Origin: Gnetum montanum
Taxonomy: Eukaryota; Streptophyta; Gnetopsida; Gnetales; Gnetaceae
Assembly (NCBI GenBank): GCA_015680685.1
Contig: MNCI01035767.1
Coordinates: 348,757 to 412,756, forward strand
Direction: 5' to 3'
Length of the DNA stretch: 64,000 nt
Positions 22,125 through 35,825 of this stretch are shown one piece after another; position 1 is the first letter of the stretch; the number at the start of each line of letters is the position of its first letter. Below the pieces are notes generated by a model. It was not told the origin of the DNA, did not search any database, and saw only the letters and a list, made by a program, of their open reading frames with translations. Both the position numbers and the translations under genes were made by a program.

Positions 22125-24767
22125 GCAATTTTGGAGTACCTACAACTTCTCCTCCTTCATTCTTGGATCATGTATTATCCAAACTAATGAGCCAATGTGT
22201 GCTAGAATTAGTACATCCCATAGACATAGCAACTATAGGAACATTTGATTTGCTTTCATGTACCATGTTGTGAACTACTGTTGTTCCTCCTTGGAAGCTC
22301 TAGCCTTTTCTCTTAATTCATGATAATCTGTTAATCTCTTAGCTAGCTCTAAGAATACATCTCTTTGCTCATGGTAGTGCACCTTAATTATTTCTAATTC
22401 TAAGCTTTCCATGTGGAGTTTTTGTAGAGTAGTTTTCTTATCTTCAAACTCTTTTTCATACAACGCATAAGTGGTTGCTACTTGTTGTTCCAACTCATTT
22501 CTGGGCCAACCTACTATTAACATGGCAAGGTTACCATAGCGAAGGTTAGCTAACATCATGTACTCTTTCAAATCTTCAATTTGCAGGTCCTTGTTCTTCA
22601 CTTCTGCTTAGTCAACCAAGGCATAGCTATCCAAGATGGGCTGCCAATCAGGATTTTGTGCTGACATGGAACTAATGAAAACCTTTGCCATTTGGATTTC
22701 TTTGTTATTAATCTATTTATACATGTCAATTTGGTCTTGGAAGTTCTCTTTCAACTTCTCATGCTTCTTGGCCTCATTTTACCACGTGCTTATCTCAATT
22801 GTAGATTTTTTGTGTATTGTGTGGACCTCCTTCATTGAGAGGGCTCAATTCTCTCTAGTCAATCTACTTATCTCCTAGTTGAACCTCACCAGTTACTCCC
22901 ATAATTGGTGGATACTTTTTTTCAAATTTGTTTTCTGTTTCTCAACAATGGTCAACTTGGCATTATCAACAACAAGCTTCTTGTTTGTCTCTTGTGTAGT
23001 GGTCAATGCCTTTACATGAGCATATGCTTGCGCTTTGGTAGTTGAGGCATTCTAGACCACTTTCTCCTTTTCTTATTCAATAGCTTTATTATGTTCAATC
23101 AATCAACCTAGCTACTTTATTCAAAATTGTTCCAATTGGTCAAGTGTAACAAATTGAAAAGGATCTCTTCTTTCATCTCTTAGGACGATAAGCTTTTGTT
23201 GCAATCTATGCACTTATACTTTTGCCTGCTCTGCCCTAGTGTCTACCATGACTAGTTTTTCTTTTGTGGTAATGAGATCAAATTGTACTATAGTGACATT
23301 ACTAGGTATGTCAAATAGAGTTGTCATAACTTGTCCAGTCTATAGTAATCTGTCAAGCACATCCTCATGGGCTACAAGAGTCATTGAAGTCCCAGCTAAC
23401 ATTTGTGCATATCTAGTTCTAGTCAAGTCTACTAGGGGCACAACAAGCACATTAAAGAATTCTTTAATGTGGTTTGTAATAATTTCTACTTCACTTGATG
23501 CATCTTGGTGCTACATGACCATGACTGTGGCACATTCTTCCATTTCAAGCACCACTTCCAAAGATGTGACATTTCTAGAGATTTGTTGTGACCATTCGAC
23601 TTCTCCTCCTAATTGCAAAGAAATCTTGCCCCTTGATGGATGAATAAAAACTATAGGTTGCATGGTATCATTAATGACATAAAATAGGTTTGATTCATCC
23701 CTACTTCATCAACTAAGAGTTTTAGCTATTCTCTATAGATGGCTTATTGTGGACCTATAATCTTGTAGTAGTGGCAGTGGACTTGCAGCTCTCACTATTG
23801 TTCTAGTTCTTACTCTAGTTCTTTCTTTGGCTCTTGTTCAAGCCCCTTTTCTAGTTCATCACCAAGGTCTTTTCTTGGTGCTACTGGTTTGAGCAACTCA
23901 AAGAAAGAAGCAATCTGAGCTCTCTTAGGAAAATCATTAGTCTAACCCAAGATTCTAGTGTGCTTGCACAGTTCTCTAATGGAAGTGTTAGCTTCCTTGC
24001 CTTTCTTTCCTTGAATTGCCTTTGAATTTCAATGAAGTACAACTTGGCAAGATTGAAATTGTATTGTCCCATCAAGATTGTCCTTCATTTGGCTACATAA
24101 GTTGATATTCTATTGAGCAATTTAGTTGGGAAGAGGTGGTATGTGCTAATTTTGAAGTAAATCCTCTCTTCTAGATTCAACTCATTGTATATTTTGTTTT
24201 CTTTGTTGTATGCCTACTTCAGCCACATTTTCTTGGTTTGTGTTTCAAACCTTATGGACAAATGTGCTACCTTGGCCCCCAGAGCTTCTATAATTTCTTT
24301 GACTAAAAACGAGGTAAAGACTTTGCCAATGTAACAATGGTGCCCTCTTCCTTATTATGCCAAAATTGGTACATCTCATCGAGGTATCATTCTCCACATT
24401 TAGAAAGGATATTCCTTAGAGGTAATGCTTGAAGTTGAGGGTTAACTACCTCAAGAACAAATGCCATGAATGGCTCGAAGTTCATTTCAATGATGATTAT
24501 GGTCAACATGGATATCTCCTAGATGGCTTGGAGGCATATTTAGGATAAGGTGAGACATTGTCCTTACAATAAAGCCTATGGTTCTATAGCCTTTTCTTGG
24601 ACTAACTGCCCTATAGTAGGAGCATCTTGATAAATGCTAAATGAATGGGCCTCCTACTCTTCATGCTTAGATGGTGGGCCTTGTTCTCCTAGTCAACCTC
24701 TTCCACCTCTTGGGCATTTTCTTACACCCTGCAAAGGTCCTTCTTATCCTCCTCTTTTTCAGGGAAT
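22125..24767 (-). pseudogene. 3' ORF of element H: transposon-protein-like domain plus coiled coil, decayed
   Basis: This is the counterpart of 1557-4306. Its start is after the acceptor TTGATTGCAG, with ATG changed to ATT (24767). The transposon-protein-like segment is at about 24100-23990 (YNFNLAKLYFIEIQRQFKER). The coiled coil runs to 22275, including an open stretch of 108 codons at 22601-22275 (KNKDLQIEDLKEYMMLANLRYGNLA, seen in pieces) that matches element A closely. The conserved tail (KANQMFL, then MKEEKL) ends near 22125. Unlike A, it also carries frameshifts. Function unknown. Confidence 0.65.
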
Positions 24768-26935
24768 CTGCAATCAATTAAGGAATTTGTGTTACTAAAG
24801 TGTTTTCCATTTATCCTCAACAAGTATATACCTTACTCATGACCTTAGTTCTATTAATTTCTTAGCTCATGTGATTGCAAAGTTAGAAAAATTTCAAGAA
24901 AAATATCTAAAAACTATTAACTTCTTTTATGACCCTTTGTAATTGACTTCTTTTCCCTAATGAATGGATTATAATTATGGTTATGATCCCTTGGGTGAAA
25001 GAATTAAAGATTTTGGCATGCATACGACTGATTATTGATTAAGAAACTTAAGGTTTTTCACATTCTTACCCTTATAATACCTTCCAGGTGATAGCAAATT
25101 TTGAAAAATTGTCACAATTTTTCCATACAAGCATCCTTTCCCAACTAAATTAAACACTCTATGATGAAATAGGTTCAAAAACCACAAAAATTAGAGCAAT
25201 ATGGATCAAGATATCACATGTGGATGTTGGTTGCATAGAGCTCTTAGTCAAGAGAGAAAAATGTAAAAACTCCACTAGCTTTAATTTATGATAATGATTT
25301 TTTTAAGCACCACAGGGATCTTATTTATATATTTTTATGGACCTAATATCAAGTACTTGACATCGGGTATCCAATATAGACTCCCACTTGATATCAAGTA
25401 GTTAATATTAGGGGTCTTGAAATTTCATTTTATGACGACATTTAGCATGGAAAACGAAGCTTTGTGATTGGTTGGAAGGTTTTATCTAAAATCCAAAGTT
25501 CTAGGATAAGTGAGAATTCATATTTAGGCACTGATAGTGTTAGAAGACAGAATCACAGGCATTAAAAGCTTTAGAATATGTATGAAAAGGGGCATTAGAT
25601 TCATGGTATAGAATAGATTGGCTATATGATAAGGAAAGGTTTTGAGTTTATCATTTATGCATTTGAAAGGTTTAATAGGATGTGTTTGTACCAGATAAGT
25701 ACAAGTTATAATAGTTATACAAGTGAGTCCTCCCCAAAGTAGCCTCCCACCCTTAATGTCCTTGTATAACCACACCTAAAAATGTCTATAGGCACCAAAG
25801 GGATTGAATGCAATGCATACCTATTGAACAAAACACACATGTTAAAACCAAAAATTTGAAAAAATAACTCTATGTTACACAAAACCACATGTTAGAATCA
25901 TACGAACAATGAGATGAGATGGATTTTAGAAAGGATTGTAGAAATTAGGACATGAGGTGCCTTACCATAGGCATAATGAATTCTTATGTGTTATTAATAG
26001 TTAAGTAATCATTAGCCCTTCTTTCAAGATTCAAACCAAGTTCAAACCGCATTCTAGTGACATCGCATTATTTCATCTCTTTGTTTGACAACTATAAGAC
26101 TACCACAATTACAAGGAGTAGCATAACGTGGCATTTTGTCCAAGGGAGGAGTTTATTCATGGCTATTTCTTTTTTATTTTGAAAAGCTGCCAACCTTCAC
26201 ACATGGGTAACATGTCTTTCCAATCGGACCCTCACAAATTTATTCACTTTCCTTTTATTTTATTCTTATATGTGTCAACCTTACTAGAGGACTACCTTCA
26301 GGCATGGGTAACATGTCTTTCTAGTAACATGGTAAGGCAGTACTTATTTTATTCTTACTCCCATTTTTTGTTAGTTCTACAAGGATATAATTACACAACC
26401 TTGGCAGCATGATAGAACATATAGAAGTAGTCAAAGAGATCCAAAAATCCTCTTAATGTCACACATTTCACATTACCACTTGGTTCTTCACTTTTCTATC
26501 TAGGCAAAATGTTTATGAATTTATTCTTAGTTTGATGATGAAAAAGAATATCATTATGAGCATGGCAAGAACCTCTTATTAACGGAATGGATGGATGGAT
26601 GACATGGCATCATTGTCCAAATAATCAGTCCCTCATGACTTTGACAACATAGAGAAAACCTCATCTCAATGGGCTACATGATGTTATTTTATTCACAAAC
26701 AAGATTATTGACAAAGGGAATGAAAACAAAATATGGAAAAAAGTCGAAGAGGATAGGAAAAATCTATATCAAGAAATGAGTAAATGATAAAAAAAATTGT
26801 AAAAAAAAGATGAAAAACACCTATTAATTTTGAATATTAGGATGGGACATTTCTTCCACAACTAAGCATTTGACCTTGATAAGAATTAATAAGTAGATAA
26901 GTAGGCTCTATGGTGTTACACTTTCATTTTCAAGC
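24768..26935 (-). other. Non-coding spacer of element H
   Basis: No pol motif is seen. The family landmark TACTTTGGGGAGGACTCACTT (complement, 25720-25745) is present. It occupies the place where F carries RT, RNase H and integrase followed by its own spacer. Confidence 0.6.
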
Positions 26936-26939
26936 TACT

Positions 26940-29333
26940 AGGTATCTTCTGATTTAGTAAAAACTATGTAGATGGGTTGTTCCTCACACACTTGGTTTTT
27001 AAACATATGGTGGATCAAAGTATGAGTTCTACAAACTTTGAGGATGTCTGGCCTACAACTGCACCCTTGATGATGATTAGTTATACATGGATTCATTTGG
27101 CTCTTTACAATGCTAGGTTTATTGCTTTTGTTACGTGTTAGAGTAACGATGGATGTTGGCCTTTGCATAGAATTAAAGGACACTGGTTGTGAAAGGAAAG
27201 GTGTTACACTTGATTAGCATTATGCTGGTTTGGATGAGTTAGTAGGTCCACGAGTGTTGCACTTATGCATGGGAAGTGTCGTCAAGAAAGGGTGTTTCCA
27301 AGATTGTAGTGGGGACCTACTAGCATTATCATGTCTATGTATTTTTGTAGCACAAGTGGCATTTTCTCATTGATGTCATGGTGCTAAACATTCCTATGTT
27401 ACTAGTTGTGATAGGTGATAGAGTAGCGTATGAGAATATTGAGGATATGATGGAGGGCAAGAGGTGTAAGGTGGTGATCCTTCAGAAAATGTCATGGGTT
27501 GATGATACTCAGGAGAGTTGTAGTAGCAATTTGAAGTAGAGGAAGTAGAATTAGTTGAGGAAATAGGTTGTTGAACATAGTATCCATATGAGTTTAGCTA
27601 ATAGTAAGGGTAGCACTAGTTTGATGATGGCCTTCCCGACAATTGTGGATTTTGCCACTATGATTGATAGTAGTTTTGAGGCTGATAAGAAGTGCCACTA
27701 GGATAGTATGGTTGGTTGTAGGACTATCTATAATTACCTTTTGAAAAAGGTAATTTCCTTAGCATTTTCTTTTTTATGAACTTGGGATTCAATGCAAAAT
27801 CCCAATACTTATGTAGATGTAACATGACTAGGCAATAGCCCTTCAGATGATCATATATGCAAATGTCGCATCCATCATCTTCTTTGATGGTTAATTCTAT
27901 AGCCCCTTCTTCTTCAATCATTTTCTTTGTTTACTAATAAGTGTTCTTAGCTATTTCTTGGTTCTTTCTCCTCCTTTCATTGTGATCACCTAATTCATTT
28001 TTTGTTACTCTCTCCTCTATAGTTTCTACGAAAGTTGTAACTTTCTCAATTATCCATTCCAACATCTTATCAAACCTTGCTTCAAGTTCATCAATAGACC
28101 TTTTTATTGAGAAGGTTTGTTGTGAAATCACCTTATCAAGAGCTACCTCTTTTTCTTGATCATAGATGTGAACCTTCTTCTTTTGAAGAGTTGGGTCCCA
28201 ATGATATTTCTCAACATTCTTTCATTTACATAGCTCTCCTTCTCTTTTTTCACACACTTGATTAGCTTTTGGATCCGATGGGCTCCTAGTTCATATAATT
28301 GACCTTGAGCATACATCCCAAGGATCTCTCTCATTTGACTATTAAGCCCATCTATGATGTGGAAAAGTTGCTCTCCTTGAGATAAACAATGACCTAGGAA
28401 TCTATTTAATAGAGAATAATATCTATCTAGGGTCATGTCTAAGGGTTCATGTTGTTCTTGTTTCCATCCTTGGATTCATTTCCTTAGGTTGGACACCCTC
28501 ACATAGGTTTGGTATTTCTCATTGAAGAGTTCCAACATTGTGGACCACCAATGGATTGAATTTGGTTTTAACAATCTATACCACACTTCAACCTTGTCTG
28601 TTAGTGTCCTAGGAAAGATCTTACGATTTTGCCATCCACTTTCAATGTTTTGTAAGACATAGGCATCATGGAAGACTTGTAAATGATGTTGTGGATTAGA
28701 ATCATAGCCTCCCACAAATTTAGGGATATTATTCATATCAAGCCTTTGGATGTGACTTTATTTTTGTTGCCTATGGGGTATTCTAACTACCTTTGTGATC
28801 TGCATCATGATCTTAATGGCCAACAAGGGTTCACCATCATCAGACACGTTGTCATAAAAATTACTATTTCTATTTGTTTGATTATGATGATTTTTTCTAT
28901 GCTCATTTTGATGTCCTTGATTTTGCCCTTGGTTTCAATTTCTATTCTTATTTCAATCCAATAGTGAAGCTTTATCTTTATACCTATGTTCATCCTCGTC
29001 AAAACTAAACATTGAAGAGGAAGAGGAAGATGAGGAACTAGGAGGATTGCCATGGCATCTATGGTATTCCCCATGGTCCCTTGATTTATCTTTTCTAGGT
29101 TTTAAGGGGGTCCTAGGCCTTGAGGCCTCCCCTAGTCTAGGACTTACTTCATCTTCTCTAGGATTGTCTACCTTAGGTGAATGTAGTCCTTGAGTGTAGT
29201 TAGGATGGTCATGAACATATGAAACCCATGCATGAGGTTGGTCACTCCAATTTTCTTCAATATATATCTCATTAGTCCTCCAATGAATGTTCTTCCCATA
29301 CGATGCATTATTGCTTCCTTGTGAAAGAGACAT
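26940..29333 (-). pseudogene. Gag of element H, decayed
   Basis: Starts MSLSQGSNNASYGKNIHW at 29333. An Arg/Asp/Ser-rich segment follows, with nine consecutive Ser near 29040. The Gag capsid-like domain is at about 28740-28200 (NPQHHLQVFHDAYVLQNIE, then RYYSLLNRFLGHCLSQGEQ). A zinc knuckle (CDICIYDHLKGYC, C-x2-C-x3-H-x4-C) lies at about 27870-27830, and a Tyr/Pro-rich tail extends to about 26940. One frameshift (about 28140) and several stops break it. The knuckle spacing matches the Athila-like Gag type. Confidence 0.75.
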
Positions 29334-29413
29334 TGTTGTTAGTTAATTATGTGCTTCATTAATGCATTTATAGTGATTGTGCATAATTTAACTAATCTAG
29401 ATAGCTAGCACCA

Positions 29414-29431
29414 ACCTAGGCAGTGGTGCCA
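29414..29431 (-). promoter_or_regulatory. Primer binding site of element H, tRNA-Asp type
   Basis: TGGCACCACTGCCTAGGT on the minus strand directly follows the 5' LTR. It is a diverged version of the E site. Confidence 0.6.
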
Positions 29432-29432
29432 A

Positions 29433-30285
29433 TGATGAATGATGAGGTACCTGTACGTCCAACCATACAATCTGGTCAAATTTCATGGATGGGACTAGTT
29501 ATGCATCTAGATCGTTATGCCTTTATTACAGTTTGCTATCTTTCCACTTGGACTAGTGGTAGCTTTTTCATGTATGGTTTAGTTTAGAGTGAGGCATATG
29601 TTCTTGACGTTGTTTAGCCCTAAGCTACTCCTAATGATAATAAAGAAATTAATTATTTAATCTAATTAACAACGGAAAGTAAAGTCTAACTAGCCTATGT
29701 AGAATGAGTATCTGAACATGCCTTGGACTTCGCATAACTACCACTGGGATTACCAAGGGTACCGTTACTAGGTGTATTAAATAATACACTATTGGGTTAT
29801 CAAGTAATTTACACTTAAGTGCTCACAATTAGTCGTACTCATTCCACTTAATGACAGGAATAATTAAGAGCAATGAATGACAACATTAACTAAGGAAAAT
29901 AGTAAACATTTGAACAATTAAAAATAATAATAAAGCTAAGTGGATGCTACAATGATGGAAGTAATCTTGATCTTCATTACCAAACATGTAACATGTCCAA
30001 GTACGTCACACTCGAATAAGGATGTCGTACAAGCACTTAACATCACACTGTAGGCATGCAATAAAAAGCAAACTAATAGAATTTTCTTAAGTCTACTTAA
30101 AATCTATATGAATCTATGAATCTATATCCCAACCATGCACCCAAGTGTTGTATTTATAGGCTTAGCATAGAAAGGGTGATATCGAATCCTCGACATCAGA
30201 GGTTGTGCCTCGAGATCGAATACTTGACATTGTGGGTGTAATATTGGATATTTGATATCAGGGCCTTGTAAAACATGATTTATCA
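29433..30285 (-). repeat. 5' LTR of element H, 853 bp
   Basis: On the minus strand it starts TGATAAATCATGTTTTACAAGG and ends ACCTCATCATTCATCA. It aligns along its length with 20978-21864. It is followed on the plus strand by the target duplication ATGGT. Confidence 0.85.
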
Positions 30286-30290
30286 ATGGT

Positions 30291-32090
30291 AGTTTCAAGT
30301 TACATGGTAAGATATAAATTGAGAAATAGAAGAGGGACCTATCATACACCCTAGCAATTCTAGCATCATGGAGAAGGTAGATTTAATAATCATTAACATG
30401 CAAAGCTTGGGGATTCCATAAAATCTTGTTATATATAAATAGACATAATTAGAAATCAATTTTATTAATAACCTAAACTTAAAAATTTCTTTTTGAGAAA
30501 GCATGGTATCACTAACATAATCTTATATTTCCTCTCTACAAAAAGCCTTGAATATAGTTGATTGCATGTTACCTTCAAGAGGGTTTGCCTAATTGTGAAA
30601 ACCTAGGACCCTTCAAATGATAACAGGTGTACTCATGGTTCTTTCAAAAACCATTCTTGAAAGAGAACTTTTTCAAAGATGGTAGAGTTTACATCATTGA
30701 GTTATAACATCTTTGCAAAAAGTAATTTTAAAGATGAGAAAAACTAATGGCTCATACAATCTAGAAGTTTTGAGATATTCAAAATCCAAAACATCTAGCA
30801 AACTATAATTAAATCAATGACTTCAACTACATTATTCTAATGCAAAATAATGGAAATAAAAGCCACACTACCTAAGGTTATTAGTGGAGCTTAACCGAAA
30901 TGCTTGGAAGAAGTCATGTTGTAAACTTGTTATTCCAAACAATCTCTGAAATCTACTACTCAAAGGGCTAATTTGAAGATGATGTGCTCAAAGATCCCTT
31001 CTTCCATGAATTTAAAGAAAACATTTGCAAATTCCAATGGTAGTTGGAAGGCTAAGTTGTCTAGAGAAAAGAGCACCAAAAGTTTAGTTAACAACTAATT
31101 AATTAAATTTTAACTAATGATTCCTTTTCTGATTTCAAAAATACCAATTGCATCAAAATCTGATGCACAATTTGTAATATATCACCTTTCTTGGTAAACA
31201 TGTTTATTTTTAGAAAAGTAACCCTTAAATTTAGTTTTTATTATTTTCTCTTCTCAAAAATTAGAGTTTGAAGTTGAACCCATGACTTGCAACTTCACAA
31301 TCGCAACACTTAGTTTTTCTTTGACTAACCGCTAAGGCAAATGTTCCAATTACTAATTATAAGATAAATATTTCTATAAATATTTAAAAATAAATTAAAA
31401 AATTTGTAAGACTGCAAGGCCTACAAAGGCACGCACAACCCTACATGAGGTTGTAATAAATCAATAGTTGTAGCATGCCTTATCCAATTGATTGTCAAAA
31501 ACCTTCTACAATAGTTTTAGCAATGGAAAACATTTTTTAACAATTGACAAAAATTTCAAAAAAAATTAAAATTAGAAAAATTAAAGTTAATGTTTAGGGA
31601 AAAATAGTGAGAAAATGATGAGAAAAATAAATTTACATGTTTGCAACAATCTAGATAAAAATTCCATAATTAAGCATGCTAATCCTGGAGCAATACTAGG
31701 ATGGGTGACCTCTTAGGAAGGCTTGAAAAGCATGAAATTTTTTTGCAACTTTTAATGGCCATAATGTTTATTCTATTGTCAAATTTCAATGAACCATGAG
31801 TCATTTCTAATAAATTTGGACCTTCCAGACACAATAAAATAGTTATATTTAGCCTATAGAAGCCCAAAAATTATTTTTTAAAGCCCTTATTTTGCCAATT
31901 CAAAATATGAAAAAGCTTGATTTGAAGCCCAAAACTAGAGTGCGTTTAGTATGATTTAATTCCATACAGGCAAATAAATCTTGATGGAAAAATCTAGTGA
32001 GAGAAAATTTGTTTTAGAGTAGTTCTAACCTCTTTTAGAACTAATTGACCATCAATGGAACTCATAAAGAGGACAATGGAAGCTAATGAA
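30291..32090. other. Unassigned AT-rich sequence between element H and the old gypsy element
   Basis: There are short broken frames only. It contains one tRNA-like SINE head (31255-31335, minus). It may include the leader of the older gypsy element. Confidence 0.3.
31255..31335 (-). repeat. tRNA-derived SINE-like head
   Basis: The minus strand shows a box-A-like TTAGCGGTTAGTC and, about 40 bases on, a box-B-like GGGTTCAACTTC after AAGTTGCAAGTCAT. This is the RNA polymerase III promoter layout of plant tRNA-derived SINEs. The 3' end is not identified. Confidence 0.4.
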
Positions 32091-32149
32091 CAATCATCCT
32101 ACTTTGTCTCTTTAGCCTATTAATGTCTAAAATCCAAAAGAGTGCATTG

Positions 32150-33360
32150 GAGAACGATGGAGTTCCAAGTCAATGATCAAATGAATGCTCTTGAACAACA
32201 AATTAATGAGATTAGTTACATGGAAAAGAAGGTCTCTTAATCAAACTTAAGGGTTCAAAACAAATATGTAAGCTATGTTGAAAGAAATTAGAAAATTATG
32301 TTGTAGTTCAAAAGAAAAATGATTTGAAGTTTAAAGAAAGATGGATTCTCTTGCAAATTTCATCAAACAATTAACTAAACATTTGATCCAACCCCCTAAC
32401 CAGAATCAACATCTAGCTAGAGACCATAATCAAAACCAACACCTACTTAAGGATCATAATGAAAATCAATTCCCACATAAGAATTATTACCAAGTTTAAT
32501 TTCAACCTCAAGATCAGTTCAGGATTAATTTCCACCTAGAGATCCTTATCAAGACCAATCCCTACCTATTGGATATAAAGATGATGAGATCCTATTACAA
32601 GAATAGAGAGTAGAATCAAAATGATAAGGTTATTGAAATTGAAAAAATTCAGTTGGAGAATTCTTAACCTAGGTTCATGCTAAGAAGGTAAAATTTGATC
32701 ATTATGATAAGGCCCCAAGATCTAGGGCTATAGAAAAAGATTAGCTTGACACTATGAAGAATTATTTTGACATGTTGAATTTATCAAATCAAGAACATTT
32801 ACAGGTGATCTCTTTGTACTTAAGGGAAATTTCTGCAACATGGTGGCATGGATTCAAATCTTAAGGATTAATTACAAATTGTCTTAACTTCTACTTAGAC
32901 TTCACACCAAAATTTGTACCAAGTTCCCTTCTCAAGGAATTTAAGGTATGGTCAACTCATTAAGATGATGTCAATGATCTATGGATAATTATCATAATGA
33001 GTTTTGTAATCTCTCAAGGTATGTAATTCATTACAACAAAGCTGAATTGACTTCAAAGTTCATTAGCAGACTACCTACTCAATTACATCCCTAGACATGT
33101 GTTCATAATCCACAAATAATTAGTGAAGCATATATAATTACTAAGGATTATGAAGAATCAAATCAAGTATAGACTATAACTATCCGACAAGAAACTATGG
33201 AAGAGACACCCAACAAAAGAACTCGATTTGGATGTTATGCTTATGATGAAGATCACTTCAAGTAAGATTTCACAAAATTACCAGTAAGGATACTAAGGAA
33301 CAATCAAAATAAGTACCAAAAACCCGACATTGATGTCACAAAGAAAAAGGTTAAGTTGCT
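32150..33360 (+). pseudogene. Gag remnant of the old gypsy element
   Basis: Pieces such as YFDMLNLSNQEHLQVISLYL and ISATWWHGFKS (about 32770-32865) match the Ty3/gypsy Gag pattern, where a Trp-Trp pair follows an Ala-Thr. Stops and frameshifts are frequent. The start cannot be placed. Confidence 0.5.
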
Positions 33361-33859
33361 ACTATGGCCACAGTGAAGAAACTTTTAGCATCAGCTAAGT
33401 CAAATTTGAGGAAATTTCAATTTGCCTTGCTCATTTTCAAATGGTTAATTAAGGATCAAAATATTAAATTTTTTATTAAAACTGAGGCAAGTGATAATTT
33501 TATTTTATCAACTCTAGTTAAGTTATTAAATTTAACCCTGCCTTCCAAGAAAGTTATCAAAGTGTAACTTGCAAATGGAACAACAGTGAGTAAGCATACC
33601 AAGTATGGAGAAATTAACTTTATTCTTTAAGATATTTCTTTTGTTAGTGAATTTCTTAAATTTGAATTAGGAGATGTTGATGTAATCTTAGAAATGTATT
33701 TCCTACAAAAATTTAATGTTACCACCCATTTTGAAACCTATGTCTTAAAAGTGCCAACAATTGATGAAGTTAGGATTCTAATAGGGGTAGGAATAGTAAA
33801 GAAAATCCATAGTGTAATCATTAAGAAAACCAAGAGATAGTCAAGAAAGGTGCTACTAT

Positions 33860-34990
33860 CTTTATTGTAAAAGTACCTTTCCCTAAAAAAATTTCTAACA
33901 TTAAGATCCTAAAAGAACTTAAAGAGTATTAGAACTCAATATTTGGTAAAATTAGATAATTACCACTAAAAAGAACTGTTGAACATGGCATTGACATTTT
34001 TCCAGATACACAACCAGTTTAGAAAGCCCTATGAATTAAATGTACAACTATGTCAATTATTGGAAGAAAGAAAGATTTTTCCTAATGTCTTACCATGGGC
34101 AACATCAATACTATTCATCAAAAGAAGAATGGTATCTTGAGGTTATGTATTGATTATAGGACATTAAATAAAGTGACAATTAAGAATATCTATCCTTTGC
34201 CTAGAATGGATGACCTATTTAAACAACTTACTGGAGCATTTCATTTTCTAAGACTAATTTAAAATTAGATTTCCAATAGATAAGGATTAAAGAAAAAGAT
34301 ATTAAGACTAAGCAATGCACCTACAATGTTTATACTATTGATGAATAATATCTTGTAGGAATACCTTGATAAATTTTTTATTGTACTTATGAATGATATA
34401 CTTGTCTATTCTAAGGAAATAACATTTTAAACATTTGAAAATTACTATAGAAATTCTTAAGAGACACTACTTAAAGGCAAAACGAAGTAAATGTAAACTT
34501 TCTAAAGAAGAAGTATCATATTTGAACCATATTGCATCTCAGCAAGGATTAAAAGTAGACCCATCTAAAACTAGCATAGTTTGAGAATGAAAAGAATTTA
34601 AGGATATCACAACAATTCATAGCTTTCTGGATTTAATAGTTTTAATGTTTTATTAAAAATTATTTTGCTTTGATAGTCCCTTTAACTGACCTCTTATAAG
34701 AAAAGGATGTGTTTAAGTTTAATGAAAGATGTAGGGAAGCTTTTCTAAGACTAAAGATGCTATTAACAACTATGCCTATCCTAAGAATCCTAGATAAAGA
34801 ATTACCATTTGAAGTATCTATGGATGCATGCATAGTAGGGATTCATGTGGTTCTTTCACAAGAAGATAAAGTGGTTTGTTTTGAGTCTCATAAATTACAA
34901 AGAGCTAAGGTAAATTATTCAACCCATGATTTAGAATTACTATCAATTGTTCATGCTTTAAAAGTTTAGAGACATTGTCTTTGTGGGAAA
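33860..34990 (+). pseudogene. Reverse transcriptase and RNase H remnant of the old gypsy element (first part)
   Basis: [20 protein letters not shown] and [13 protein letters not shown] (about 34125-34230) are RT fingers. A short deletion follows. The active site reads VLMNDILVYS at about 34383-34412, with the first catalytic Asp changed to Asn. The RNase H-like part at 34709-34990 shows EVSMDACIVGIHVVLSQ and HDLELLSIVHALK. Its end was displaced to 42068 by element E. Inactive. Confidence 0.7.
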
Positions 34991-35023
34991 ATATTTGCAT
35001 TAAAACTAATCATAAGAGTCTAG

Positions 35024-35028
35024 AATAT
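35024..35028 (+). repeat. Target site duplication of element E (left)
   Basis: AATAT is immediately left of the LTR and identical to 42063-42067. Confidence 0.9.
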
Positions 35029-35824
35029 TGATGGGATGTGATATCGCATGGGCCACGATATCGCAATCCACCGCCATTTCTATAAATAAGAAGCAGCTCT
35101 CCCTTGTTTCTCCATCTAGATCTAGACCATTAGCGAAACTCTGGCAGTTTTAGCTCTCCAGAGATAGAATAATTTTCATGTGCCCGCAGTAGGAGCTCCA
35201 AAGTGAATGGATCTTTATTCGAGCAAATATTGTACCTGAGCACAAGTTTGTGTACAGAAATAAAGACAAACTCTTGGATAAACCTTGCAGTGCATGGACT
35301 AAGCTAAATAGGAATTTAATTACGATTATTTATTGTTAATGTTTAAATGCTTTATTAGTTCATTAAATATCTCTCAACCCTCAACACTCCTAAGTGCATT
35401 TAGTACAACCGCTTTGAGCATGTGTGTTACACTTGGTAATCCCAGCAACGAATAGCGTTTGGTAATCCCAGAAGGTTGCATTAGCTCAGGGTGTGAACGG
35501 TAAGTGGGAACGAATACTGATGTTAGGCATTAGAACTTAGTTAGTTAAAGTTAGTTAATTAGTCTCTTCACCCTTTACCTCATTAGCATAGCAAATGAAA
35601 CATAAAAGATATAAAAATCACATACCTCAGACTTACTTAACCATACAACCGTGACAAATACAAGTCTGGGAAGACAATGAATGATTAACCTTAAGTGTTC
35701 CATAAGGTGTGTAGGCACTTAGTCTATGGAGTTTAACCGGATTGTGCATGTAACGTTCATATTTGTATGGTTGAGTGTAGGGGTACCTCGCCAGTTGAGT
35801 GTAGGGGTACCTCACCACTCATCA
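35029..35824 (+). repeat. 5' LTR of element E, 796 bp
   Basis: Starts TGATGGGATGTGATATCGC and ends CACCACTCATCA. It has a TATAAATAAG box near 35080. Relative to the 3' LTR it lacks one GATATC repeat and carries a 24-base tandem duplication near its end (35770-35817). Confidence 0.88.
35770..35817 (+). repeat. 24-bp tandem duplication at the end of the E 5' LTR
   Basis: GTTGAGTGTAGGGGTACCTC plus four bases occurs twice in a row, differing at one position. The 3' LTR (41257-42062) has it once, so the duplication arose after insertion or in the source copy. Confidence 0.9.
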
Positions 35825-35825
35825 T

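Larger units (their letters stand above)
20978..30285 (-). mobile_element. Element H: complete pol-less Athila/Tat-type retrotransposon, 9.3 kb
   Basis: The five bases outside both ends are identical (ATGGT at 20973-20977 and 30286-30290), so the insertion is complete. Reading the minus strand: 5' LTR 30285-29433, primer site 29431-29414, gag 29333 to about 26940, a non-coding spacer, a 3' ORF with coiled coil 24767 to about 22125, polypurine tract and 3' LTR 21864-20978. No RT, RNase H or integrase is found, so it depended on another element. LTR differences and many stops indicate an old copy. Confidence 0.88.

Noticed and set aside
34709-34969. Separate host gene of 86 codons
   Set aside because: It is the RNase H-like part of the old gypsy pol, with RT upstream and the continuation beyond element E.
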